Made by a program: the position numbers and the translations under genes. A DNA stretch of 22,364 bases from Candidatus Lloydbacteria bacterium RIFCSPLOWO2_02_FULL_54_12 (lineage in GTDB: Bacteria; Patescibacteriota; Minisyncoccia; Phycocordibacterales; UBA6899), in contig MHLS01000030.1 of assembly GCA_001819095.1 (NCBI GenBank), positions 20,000-42,363 of the forward strand, given 5' to 3'. The notes below the pieces were generated by a model that saw only the letters and a list, made by a program, of their open reading frames with translations, had not been told where the DNA came from and ran no database searches. Below, in pieces: positions 13,185-19,388 of the stretch. The stretch's first letter is position 1; each line of letters opens with the position of its first letter.

Positions 13185-13880
13185 CTACACCCCGACAAAC
13201 TCTTCCGCACGCCGAAGGTCCTCCGGCGTCGTCACCTGAAGCCACTTTGTCGCCTTGACGATGGCGACCGGTGTTTTCTTGGCAAGCACGGCAAGCGTGT
13301 GCGGGAGTCCGAATTCCGTCGAGGAACCCCCGATCGGAACGGGGTCATAGGAAAAAATTTCCTCATCGAGCACATAGAGTCCCGTGTTCATGAACCCCTG
13401 TTCGATGAAGTGTCGCCGCTCATTCATTCCGGCGAAGGTGCCGTCGGGATTGGAGAGTATTTCGCCGCCCACTTCTTGTCGAACGATCTTTTGACCACCG
13501 ATCGCCCACGAATACTCCGTCATCAGCGCAATGTCCTCCTTCGCATAGAGGTCGTCGCCCATCAAAACCAGAAATCTTCCGTGCAAGAGATTACGCGCCG
13601 ACCACAAGGCACCGGCAGTGCCGTTCAGTTTTTCCTGCACGACATAGCGTATCGATCGGCCGTGCCACATATCTCCGAAGAATTCGCGTATCTGCTCTCC
13701 CTGATAACCGACCACGATGACCACGTCACGTATCGCCTCGGGAAGCGCTGCGAGTTTCCATTCGATGAGATTCTTACCGGAGACCTCCTGCATCGGCTTC
13801 GGACGCGTCTCCGTCAAGGGGAGCATGCGCGTCCCCTTCCCCGCCGCGAGTATGACCGCTTGAGTGATGGCTTGCATCAT
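13185..13880 (-). CDS. Sugar nucleotidyltransferase (RmlA/GlmU-like)
   Basis: 231 residues, one NTP-transferase domain. The nucleotide-binding loop LAAGKGTRMLPLTETRPKPM (about 10-29) has the GxGTRxxPxT...PKP signature. VVIVVGYQGEQIREFF, the GTAGALWSARNLL segment and LVLMGDDLY (metal-binding Asp pair) follow in family order. There is no C-terminal left-handed helix or acetyltransferase domain, so it would only make a nucleotide sugar from a sugar-1-phosphate; the sugar cannot be told. The start is ATG 13880 (or 13877). TAGAAT lies twelve bases upstream. The neighbouring GNAT gene is divergent. It is likely co-transcribed with the 372-aa protein gene nine bases downstream and msrA. Confidence 0.9.
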   Translation of the reverse strand: MMQAITQAVILAAGKGTRMLPLTETRPKPMQEVSGKNLIEWKLAALPEAIRDVVIVVGYQGEQIREFFGDMWHGRSIRYVVQEKLNGTAGALWSARNLLHGRFLVLMGDDLYAKEDIALMTEYSWAIGGQKIVRQEVGGEILSNPDGTFAGMNERRHFIEQGFMNTGLYVLDEEIFSYDPVPIGGSSTEFGLPHTLAVLAKKTPVAIVKATKWLQVTTPEDLRRAEEFVGV

Positions 13881-13892
13881 CGGAATTTTTTC

Positions 13893-13898
13893 ATTCTA
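13893..13898 (-). promoter_or_regulatory. -10 box of the nucleotidyltransferase operon
   Basis: TAGAAT on the minus strand, twelve bases before ATG 13880, within a 46-base divergent intergenic space. No clear -35 box. Confidence 0.4.
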
Positions 13899-13926
13899 GT
13901 ACAACTTCGCGTATGCGGAAAGTGTT

Positions 13927-14307
13927 ATGCTTGAGAGAGCGCCGACGAAAGAAACGACCATGGCAACGACCATCCTCTACCCCGATTATCCGACATTCAC
14001 GCATTCATACCGTCTCGTTGCGATGGAAGACGCGACCGAGGTCGGGCATGTCTATGTGTACATCATCGGCGACCCGGTGAAGCACGGGAAGTGGTATGCA
14101 CTTATCGACGACCTCTTCGTGAGTGAAGCTGGACGCGGGAAAGGCTACGGTCGGACGCTCATGGAAGCGGCGGGAACACTTGCGCGAAAGCAGAAATGCT
14201 ACAAGATTGTCGCGAACAGCCACCGGAAGCGCAAAGCCGCACGTGCGCTCTATCAGTCGATGGGTTATGTGCCCCACGGCCGCGAATTCCGCCTCGACCT
14301 CAAGTGA
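13927..14307 (+). CDS. GNAT family N-acetyltransferase
   Basis: 126 residues from ATG 13927, or 115 from ATG 13960; the second begins MATTILYPDYP, close to the domain start. The acetyl-CoA-binding motif A is clear: LIDDLFVSEAGRGKGYGRTLMEAA, with RGKGYG as the pyrophosphate loop. Motif B is in ARALYQSMGYVPHGREFRLDL. GNAT enzymes transfer acetyl groups to amines of small molecules or proteins; the acceptor is not predictable here. GGAAAG before 13927 is a weak ribosome binding site. It has its own strong terminator. Confidence 0.88.
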   Translation: MLERAPTKETTMATTILYPDYPTFTHSYRLVAMEDATEVGHVYVYIIGDPVKHGKWYALIDDLFVSEAGRGKGYGRTLMEAAGTLARKQKCYKIVANSHRKRKAARALYQSMGYVPHGREFRLDLK

Positions 14308-14315
14308 CCGCACTC

Positions 14316-14340
14316 ATCCGCCTCCTTTAGGCGGATTTTT
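14316..14340 (+). terminator. Intrinsic terminator of the GNAT gene
   Basis: A perfect 8-bp stem ATCCGCCT / AGGCGGAT, loop CCTTT, followed by TTTTTG, eight bases past the stop. Confidence 0.88.
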
Positions 14341-14381
14341 GTGCACCTATACACAGCTTTCTCACACCATCCTGTGGGCAC

Positions 14382-14435
14382 GCCACCCTGCCTTCTCCCT
14401 CGGAGAAAGGGCCTTATCCACATAAGGGGGGTGGC
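14382..14435. repeat. Three-way-junction palindrome upstream of dnaB
   Basis: The outer arms GCCACCC (14382-14388) and GGGTGGC (14429-14435) enclose two smaller hairpins, CCTTCTCC/GGAGAAAGG (14391-14410) and CCTTAT-CCAC-ATAAGG (14412-14427). The layout resembles REP/BIME-type elements. Confidence 0.6.
14414..14422 (+). promoter_or_regulatory. DnaA box upstream of dnaB
   Basis: TTATCCACA is an exact match to the high-affinity DnaA box (TTATNCACA). It is the top of one hairpin in the palindrome at 14382-14435, about 90 bases before the dnaB start. A one-mismatch box, CTATACACA, lies at 14347-14355. Confidence 0.45.
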
Positions 14436-14492
14436 AGAGGGGTAAAAATGAGCGTAGTTTTGGGACATACCACGCGCCTCGTTTACTGGCTG

Positions 14493-14501
14493 TGCTAGAA
14501 T
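14493..14501 (+). promoter_or_regulatory. Extended -10 promoter of dnaB
   Basis: TGC-TAGAAT, ending nine bases before ATG 14511. It implies a very short leader and there is no Shine-Dalgarno sequence. Confidence 0.5.
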
Positions 14502-14510
14502 AGTCCCATC

Positions 14511-15881
14511 ATGATCCGTACACAAATCCCAGGACTTCGCCTTCCGCCACAACACCTCGAATCGGAGCAAGCGCTCCTCGGATCCATCATGCTACGCACC
14601 GAGTCGCTCTACGATATCTCCGACCTCCTTCAGCCGAAATCGTTCTACGCGGAGAAACATCGCGTCATTTATGAAGCGATGCTCGATCTGCATCGCAAGC
14701 GCGAACCGATCGACCTGTTGACGCTTGCCACACGCCTCGAAGAACGCAGCCAGCTCGACCCCGTCGGCGGACGCGCCTATCTCGCAGAGCTTGCCGGAAG
14801 CGTTCCTTCATCCGCGAATGCGAAATACTATGCCGAGACGATACGCAAAAAGCACATTCTCCGCGAGCTCATCACGGTCGCCGACCACGTCTCCGAACTC
14901 GGGTACAAAGAAGAACTCGCGCTCGAAGAGATACTCGACGAAGCGGAGAGCAGGATCTACTCGGTGACGAACATCTCCTCCGGTGCGGGGATCAAGAACA
15001 TCAAAGATGCGCTCGCCGAGGCGTGGATACGGATCGAAAAGATACACGGCGAGAAGAACGGCCTCCGCGGAGTCACGACCGGCTTCGCCAGTTTGGACAA
15101 CAAACTCTCCGGACTCCAGAAATCCGATCTCATCATCCTCGCCGCACGACCTTCGATGGGTAAGACATCGCTTGCGCTCGACATCGCACGGCGCGCCGCC
15201 GTCGGAAGCAATATTCCCGTCGGCATCTTCTCGCTCGAAATGAGTTCACAGCAACTGATTGACCGCATGCTCGCGGCAGAGTCCTCCGTTGATGCGTGGC
15301 GGCTCCGCACCGGTGCGCTTTCGAAAGACCACGAATTCGCTCATTTGCGCGAAGGACTCGACCGGCTTTCCAAGGCGCCCATCTTCATCAACGATCAGGC
15401 GGGAATCAACATCATGAACATGCGCTCGGCCGTGCGCCGCATGAAGAGCGAGCACAACCTCCAGCTTGTCATCGTCGATTACCTTCAGCTCATGACCCCA
15501 ATGCGCTCCTCGGACTCGATGGTCCAGCAGGTAACGGAGATTTCGCGCTCCCTGAAGGGGCTCGCAAAAGACCTTGATGTGCCGGTATTGGCCCTTTCAC
15601 AACTCTCGCGCGCCGTGGAACAACGCGGGGGTAAACCGCGGCTCTCCGACCTCCGCGACTCGGGCTCCATCGAGCAGGACGCCGACGTGGTCATGTTCAT
15701 CCACCGCGACGACAAGCAGAACGAGAACTCGGACAAGCCGAATATCGCCGAGATCATGATCGAAAAACACCGCAACGGCCCCGTCGGCAAGGTGGACCTC
15801 TACTTCGACGACAAACACAGTACATTCCGCGAGATCGAAAAGAACCAAAATGTCGACCGCCTGTTCGAAGAAGCATTCTAA
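14511..15881 (+). CDS. dnaB: Replicative DNA helicase DnaB
   Basis: Hexameric 5'-3' helicase of the replication fork, 456 residues, the usual length, without an intein. The N-terminal domain (about 10-115: LPPQHLESEQALLGSIML, FYAEKHRVIYEAML) joins a linker helix (around 160-182) to the RecA-like domain. Walker A is ARPSMGKT (212-219), followed by FSLEMSSQQLIDRML. Walker B is LVIVDYLQLM (319-328). SQLSRAVEQRGGKPRLSDLRDSGSIEQDADVVMFIHRD and MIEKHRNGPVG complete the family blocks, including the arginine-finger region. The start, ATG 14511, is nine bases after the -10 box. The DnaA box upstream suggests possible control by DnaA. recR follows after a repeat-filled gap. Confidence 0.98.
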   Translation: MIRTQIPGLRLPPQHLESEQALLGSIMLRTESLYDISDLLQPKSFYAEKHRVIYEAMLDLHRKREPIDLLTLATRLEERSQLDPVGGRAYLAELAGSVPSSANAKYYAETIRKKHILRELITVADHVSELGYKEELALEEILDEAESRIYSVTNISSGAGIKNIKDALAEAWIRIEKIHGEKNGLRGVTTGFASLDNKLSGLQKSDLIILAARPSMGKTSLALDIARRAAVGSNIPVGIFSLEMSSQQLIDRMLAAESSVDAWRLRTGALSKDHEFAHLREGLDRLSKAPIFINDQAGINIMNMRSAVRRMKSEHNLQLVIVDYLQLMTPMRSSDSMVQQVTEISRSLKGLAKDLDVPVLALSQLSRAVEQRGGKPRLSDLRDSGSIEQDADVVMFIHRDDKQNENSDKPNIAEIMIEKHRNGPVGKVDLYFDDKHSTFREIEKNQNVDRLFEEAF

Positions 15882-15883
15882 AT

Positions 15884-15971
15884 AGTCATCAGTCACTAGT
15901 TTCTAGTCACTAGCCAAGAAAAGAGAGCTGTGTGCATTTTCCTGATAACTGATGACTAGTGACTAATAACT
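15884..15971. repeat. Inverted clusters of heptamer repeats between dnaB and recR
   Basis: Left cluster, four units without spacing: AGTCATC, AGTCACT, AGTTTCT, AGTCACT (15884-15911). Right cluster, four units: GATAACT, GATGACT, AGTGACT, AATAACT (15944-15971). The right units are close to the reverse complement of the left ones, so the two clusters can pair across a 32-base loop. The last units contain TAATAA, a possible -10 box seven bases before recR. Confidence 0.7.
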
Positions 15972-15976
15972 GACCA

Positions 15977-16591
15977 ATGGACCCCGTACAGAAACTTGCC
16001 GCCCTTTTTGCGGAATTTCCCGGTATTGGCACGCGCCAATCACGGCGTTTTGTGTATTTCTTGCTGAAACAGCACAAGTCATACGTCCGCGAGCTCACCG
16101 CCCTGATCGAATCGCTCGAACAGTCGGTTGCGGAGTGCGTCCGCTGTCACCGTTATTTCATGAAAAAACATGAACGCGGGAACGAGTGCGCGATCTGTGC
16201 CGACCTTATGCGCGATCACTCGCAACTGTTGGTGCTTGAGCGCGATGCCGACCTTGAGGCGCTCGAGAGAAGCGGAACCTACCGCGGGTGCTATTTCGTG
16301 CTCGGCGGTACCCTCCCCATGTTGGAAAAAGAGCCCGAATCGAAGATACGCACCAAAGAGCTGGTAAAACTTCTCAAGACGGGCGGTAAAGAGATACGGG
16401 AGGTCATTTTGGCTTGTGCGATGACGCCGGAAGGCGAACATACGGAAGAGTATGTGAAAAATGTCGTCCTTCCTCTCGCAGAAGAACTCAACATGAAAGT
16501 CACCAGTCTCGGGCGCGGCCTATCCACCGGCACCGAACTCGAATATTCCGACGCCGACACGCTTCGTTACGCCCTTGAGGGAAGAAAGTAA
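15977..16591 (+). CDS. recR: Recombination mediator protein RecR
   Basis: RecR forms a DNA-clamping ring and, with RecO (and RecF), helps load RecA at gaps. 204 residues with the standard order: helix-hairpin-helix (FAEFPGIGTRQSRRFVYFLL, about 10-29), a four-cysteine zinc finger (CVRC and CAIC, about 54-75) and a Toprim domain starting at LLVLERDADLEALERSGTYRGCYFVLGG. The C-terminal region TSLGRGLSTGTELEYSDADTLRYALEGR is characteristic. The start is ATG 15977, with no Shine-Dalgarno sequence. In many bacteria recR follows dnaX; here it follows dnaB. The ParB-like gene starts nine bases after its stop. Confidence 0.97.
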   Translation: MDPVQKLAALFAEFPGIGTRQSRRFVYFLLKQHKSYVRELTALIESLEQSVAECVRCHRYFMKKHERGNECAICADLMRDHSQLLVLERDADLEALERSGTYRGCYFVLGGTLPMLEKEPESKIRTKELVKLLKTGGKEIREVILACAMTPEGEHTEEYVKNVVLPLAEELNMKVTSLGRGLSTGTELEYSDADTLRYALEGRK

Positions 16592-16600
16592 GACCTAATC

Positions 16601-17068
16601 ATGCTTGAAACTTTGCCAACTGAAAGCCGTCCCGGAAATGCACATACGCGTGAGGTCAATGGTTTGGTATATGATGTGTACAAACTTATTGCCAAGGCAG
16701 AAAAGTTGGCCTCTACACAAAAAGATGTTGCCGACTTTCACAAAATACTCGTGGAGAGTTGCTGGTGCGATTTAAACGGCGTACGCGTAACACCACAGGC
16801 CGTCATAGATATCCTCCAAGCCTCCCACCTAGACTACGAGGCCGCTGTGAAATCGCGCCCTGAGCTGGCAGAACATGTGAGACAGGTCCAAAATGCAGAT
16901 TTACAGTTCCCGATTCTACTTTCGGAGGACGATGAGTTGTTGGACGGAATGCACAGGTTAGCTCGACACATTGTCGATGGTGAAAAAACCATTAAAGCGA
17001 AAATACTCACCATATCTCACGTGGAAAGCAGTCGCATTGCCAAGGGGTCCAGAGTACCCCATCAATAA
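16601..17068 (+). CDS. Small protein with ParB/sulfiredoxin-like motif
   Basis: 155 residues. The N-terminal half is helical (VYDVYKLIAKAEKLASTQKDV). The C-terminal half has FPILLSEDDELLDGMHRLARHIVDGEKTIKAKIL, matching the ParB/Srx-like pattern in which a strand is followed by (D/N)GxHRL and a helix. In ParB proteins this GxHR-type region binds CTP or DNA; in sulfiredoxin it binds ATP. There is no helix-turn-helix DNA-binding domain after it, so it is not a chromosome-partition ParB. It follows recR closely and may share its transcript. It is convergent with rplU, with ten bases between and no visible terminator. Function unknown. Confidence 0.75.
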   Translation: MLETLPTESRPGNAHTREVNGLVYDVYKLIAKAEKLASTQKDVADFHKILVESCWCDLNGVRVTPQAVIDILQASHLDYEAAVKSRPELAEHVRQVQNADLQFPILLSEDDELLDGMHRLARHIVDGEKTIKAKILTISHVESSRIAKGSRVPHQ

Positions 17069-17078
17069 GTCGGATAAC

Positions 17079-17393
17079 CTACCTAATGAAGTCAATCTTC
17101 ACTTCAGTAAAAGGCTGGCGGTGGCCGTTTCTCTTGAAATACCGGCTTTTGGGCTGGTACTTCACGACGTAGATCTTCTTGTGGCGGCCGTCTCCCAAGA
17201 CCGACGCCATCACCTTGGCGCCTGCGACGTGGGGAGTCCCCACCTTGGTCGACTGTTCATCATCGACAAGGAGCACTTGGTCAAAAGTCACCTTTCCGTC
17301 CTTCACGTCGGAAAGTTTCTCTATTTTGAGCGTATCTCCTTCCGCAACCTTGTATTGTTTTCCGCCCGTCTGTATGACTGCAAATCCTTTCAT
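17079..17393 (-). CDS. rplU: 50S ribosomal protein L21
   Basis: bL21, 104 residues, a large-subunit protein that binds 23S rRNA domain I. The full family pattern is present: MKGFAVIQTGGKQYKVAEGDTLKIEKL at the start, VLLVDD, VGTPHVAGAKVMASVLGDGRHKKIYVVKYQPKSRYFKRNGHRQPFTEVKI at the end. The start is ATG 17393, ten bases after TATACT. Its usual partner rpmA is far away on the other strand, so the common L21-L27 operon is broken here. Confidence 0.97.
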   Translation of the reverse strand: MKGFAVIQTGGKQYKVAEGDTLKIEKLSDVKDGKVTFDQVLLVDDEQSTKVGTPHVAGAKVMASVLGDGRHKKIYVVKYQPKSRYFKRNGHRQPFTEVKIDFIR

Positions 17394-17403
17394 AATGTTA
17401 AGG

Positions 17404-17431
17404 AGTATACGGGTTTTTCTGATTTACGCAA
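17404..17431 (-). promoter_or_regulatory. Promoter of rplU
   Basis: Minus strand TTGCGT (17426-17431), a 16-base spacer, TATACT (17404-17409), then ten bases to the ATG. Confidence 0.6.
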
Positions 17432-17443
17432 ACGACAAATATG

Positions 17444-17472
17444 TTGACTTTGTTCAATGGATGTGATATAAG
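17444..17472 (+). promoter_or_regulatory. Promoter of the 17505-18140 two-gene unit
   Basis: TTGACT (17444-17449), a 17-base spacer, TATAAG (17467-17472). One of the two best sigma-70 matches in the window. It lies back to back with the rplU promoter. Confidence 0.65.
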
Positions 17473-17504
17473 GTTGTCCAGACGATCAGCCGGAGAAATA
17501 GCAT

Positions 17505-17783
17505 ATGCAGGTTTCAGAGATTAGGCTTGGCGCTTCGTACGAAGACGCCCCCAGGACAACCGTCCGCACGGTCACGGGAATCGCGCCGGAAAAGAGCGGC
17601 GAAAAGGTCGTAGTCTATTTCGAAGAGCCGGCCGACGAACAGCGGCCGCTCTACTGGCCGCTTCGGGAGATGAAGGAGATGCCGCTCGGGCAATTCGCCG
17701 CATGGGCGACAGGGCCGAAAAGGCACCTTGCCGAGGAGAAGGGCACGAATTGGCTTCCCGCGACGACGGAAGGGCTCGCGTAA
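17505..17783 (+). CDS. Hypothetical protein, 92 aa
   Basis: No family recognised. The protein has mixed charge and no signal peptide or membrane helix. Its first half looks like a small beta-rich fold (VSEIRLGASYEDAPRTTVRTVTGIAP, EKVVVYFEEP), followed by WPLREMKEMPLGQFAAWATG. The start at ATG 17505 has CGGAG eight bases upstream and a good promoter. The membrane protein gene 17820 follows after 36 bases with its own ribosome binding site, and one terminator ends both, so they form an operon. GC content is somewhat high in this gene. Confidence 0.7.
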   Translation: MQVSEIRLGASYEDAPRTTVRTVTGIAPEKSGEKVVVYFEEPADEQRPLYWPLREMKEMPLGQFAAWATGPKRHLAEEKGTNWLPATTEGLA

Positions 17784-17819
17784 GGCGAGTGTTCTTAACA
17801 CAACCGAAAGGAGTGCACT

Positions 17820-18140
17820 GTGAAAATGCAAAGCAAGATGCGTGGTGAGTCCGAGTTGTCCCTGTTGGCTTATCTGATCGTTTTCGTCATCGTGCTCATC
17901 ATCGAGTTCGGCTTCGGAATGATGGTGAGCGAAAAGTCGGCGATCGAAGCCGCCCGTGTGAACGGGTTCGGCGACATCAAGGTGACCGACAAGGCGATCG
18001 TGTTCATGAGCTGGCGCGGGTGTAGCAGTGCGGACGACGCGCGCTTCACCGTCGAAGCGACCAACTCCCGCGGGGAGCGCGTCGAGTTCTACGTCTGCGT
18101 TTCATGGCTCTTCAAAGGAAGTACGATTCGCACGAAATAA
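17820..18140 (+). CDS. Small membrane-anchored protein, 106 aa
   Basis: Family not recognised. There is one membrane helix near the N-terminus (about 15-36, LLAYLIVFVIVLIIEFGFGMMV), then a soluble domain with alternating strands (GDIKVTDKAIVFMSWRGCSSADDARFTVEAT, VEFYVCVSWLFKGSTIR) and two cysteines. The orientation is unclear. The start is GTG 17820, chosen because AAAGGAG (17807-17813) lies six bases upstream; ATG 17826 would be twelve bases away. It is the second gene of the unit with the 92-aa protein and is followed by a strong terminator. Confidence 0.75.
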   Translation: MKMQSKMRGESELSLLAYLIVFVIVLIIEFGFGMMVSEKSAIEAARVNGFGDIKVTDKAIVFMSWRGCSSADDARFTVEATNSRGERVEFYVCVSWLFKGSTIRTK

Positions 18141-18157
18141 CTGTTCGTTACGCAAAA

Positions 18158-18185
18158 ACCGCCCCCGCAAGGGGCGGTGTTTTTT
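18158..18185. terminator. Strong bidirectional terminator
   Basis: A perfect 8-bp G/C stem ACCGCCCC / GGGGCGGT, loop CGCAA, with GTTTTTT on the plus strand and AAAAA before the stem. It ends the 17505 unit and reaches the rmuC stop codon, serving both convergent units. Confidence 0.9.
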
Positions 18186-19161
18186 ATTCTTCAGTTTGCG
18201 GTTTTTCAAGCAAGATGGGCTCGACTTCCAACTTCTCTCCAGTAATGCGGTATATATCTTTATCTATTTTAGCAAATTCTTTATATCCGGAGTTATAGTG
18301 GGACACAACTGTTCCCAATGATGCCCCGAGTTTTTCCTGGTATGTGCGATAAGCTTCGAGGTGCTTCATGAGTTCAACTACCCGCTTCTGGATGTCCACA
18401 GCCTTCTGTTCTATATGGAGCGCTTTCAAGCCCTGAAGAACGGTTTGAAGATATGCGAGGAAGGATGTCGGTGAAACAATGATAACCTTATACTTGCTCG
18501 CTGCGCGTTGGATAAGATTCTCATTCTCACCGCTACCCACCTGGTTCGTGAGAAGATCATAATAGATTCCCTCGGAAGGAATGAACATGAAGGCAAAGTC
18601 CATCGTGTTCTCCTCGGGGCGGATATACTTGGCCGTCTCCTGGATGCGGAGCTTGAGGTCATTTACAAACGCCTTTTCTGCATCTGCGCGTGCCTGTCCT
18701 TGCGCGGAGATAAAGCGATTATAGTTCTCGAGTGAAAACTTGGAATCTACCGGAATGACCTTCTTGTCAACGAATACTGCAGCATCCACGATTTCCCCGT
18801 TCTTAAACGGATATTGTATCTGGTACATTCCCGGCGGAAGCACGTTCTTGAGCACGGTTTCAAGAAAATACTCGCCCAAGACACCGCGCTGTTTCGGATT
18901 CTTCAGAATGTCTTGCAAGTTCTGAAGCTGTTCAGCAAAACTTTGCGTTGTCCGTCCAATCTCTTTCACACTTGTGACTTCCCGAATCAACTCTTTTGAC
19001 GATTCTGCAATGCGCCCGTCGAGCGCTTGCATCTGTTGTTGCAACAAAAGCAAGGAGCTATTGTCGCCCGCCTCGTTTTTTTGTCGGCGGAATATAAACC
19101 AAAACACCACGCTTTGAGCGGCCAATAACAAAACCACAACCGCAATGAGTGTTGTACTCAT
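18184..19161 (-). CDS. rmuC: DNA recombination protein RmuC
   Basis: RmuC is a predicted nuclease that limits DNA inversions and rearrangements. 325 residues: an N-terminal membrane helix (about 4-24, LIAVVVLLLAAQSVVFWFIF), a coiled-coil region (LLLLQQQMQALDGRIAESS to about 95), and then a PD-(D/E)XK domain. The domain reads RGVLGEYFLETVLKNVLPPGMYQIQYPFKNGEIVDAAVFVDKKVIPVDSKFSLENY, with the Asp of IVDA and D-S-K as likely catalytic residues. FAFMFIPSEGIYYDLL and IIVSPTSFLAYLQTV are also typical. It starts at ATG 19161, just before the membrane helix; the frame extends to 19248, but that part is not RmuC-like. A TATAGT lies 13 bases upstream. Confidence 0.95.
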   Translation of the reverse strand: MSTTLIAVVVLLLAAQSVVFWFIFRRQKNEAGDNSSLLLLQQQMQALDGRIAESSKELIREVTSVKEIGRTTQSFAEQLQNLQDILKNPKQRGVLGEYFLETVLKNVLPPGMYQIQYPFKNGEIVDAAVFVDKKVIPVDSKFSLENYNRFISAQGQARADAEKAFVNDLKLRIQETAKYIRPEENTMDFAFMFIPSEGIYYDLLTNQVGSGENENLIQRAASKYKVIIVSPTSFLAYLQTVLQGLKALHIEQKAVDIQKRVVELMKHLEAYRTYQEKLGASLGTVVSHYNSGYKEFAKIDKDIYRITGEKLEVEPILLEKPQTEE

Positions 19162-19175
19162 GGTTTTTAAGTTAA

Positions 19176-19241
19176 CTATAAGTTGAACCGGCGTTGGCAG
19201 GTTCTCAATAGTATTCTCGTGGAGTTCGTGTCGTCGTCCAT
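19176..19241 (-). CDS. Possible 21-aa leader peptide upstream of rmuC
   Basis: ATG 19241 is preceded by AAAGGGGTGATAA, a near match to the Shine-Dalgarno consensus AAGGAGGTGATAA. The frame runs MDDDTNSTRI...RRFNL and ends at TAG 19176, 14 bases before the rmuC ATG. It lies in the leader of a strong predicted promoter. No homology is claimed; it is a candidate only. Confidence 0.3.
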   Translation of the reverse strand: MDDDTNSTRILLRTCQRRFNL

Positions 19242-19326
19242 TTATCACCCCTTTGAGAGATGCGGACTTTGGCAGCTAATTTCTCGCGAGATACTCTGGG
19301 ACTCTGAAAACCTCGGTTCAGGATAA

Positions 19327-19354
19327 ATGATATATCTTTGGAAAATGTTGTCAA
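19327..19354 (-). promoter_or_regulatory. Consensus promoter upstream of rmuC
   Basis: Minus strand TTGACA (19349-19354), a 16-base spacer, TATCAT (19327-19332). It would give rmuC a leader of about 155 bases holding the 21-codon frame and a TCTCGCGAGA palindrome (19282-19291). A second start from TATAGT near 19176 is possible. Confidence 0.55.
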
Positions 19355-19388
19355 TCTTCAAAACTTTTTCCGAGGCGGAGCACAACCG

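Noticed and set aside
13056..13934. 292-codon plus-strand frame opposite the nucleotidyltransferase
   Set aside because: It is antisense to a gene with clear family motifs, has His/Arg-rich low-quality composition, and no ribosome binding site.
13960..14307. Choice of ATG 13960 as the definite GNAT start
   Set aside because: It is plausible on domain grounds, but 13927 has a weak ribosome site and the sequence does not decide, so the longer frame is listed with the alternative noted.
14341..14510. Replication origin at the DnaA box
   Set aside because: There is only one perfect box and one weak box, no AT-rich unwinding region, and no dnaA or dnaN nearby.
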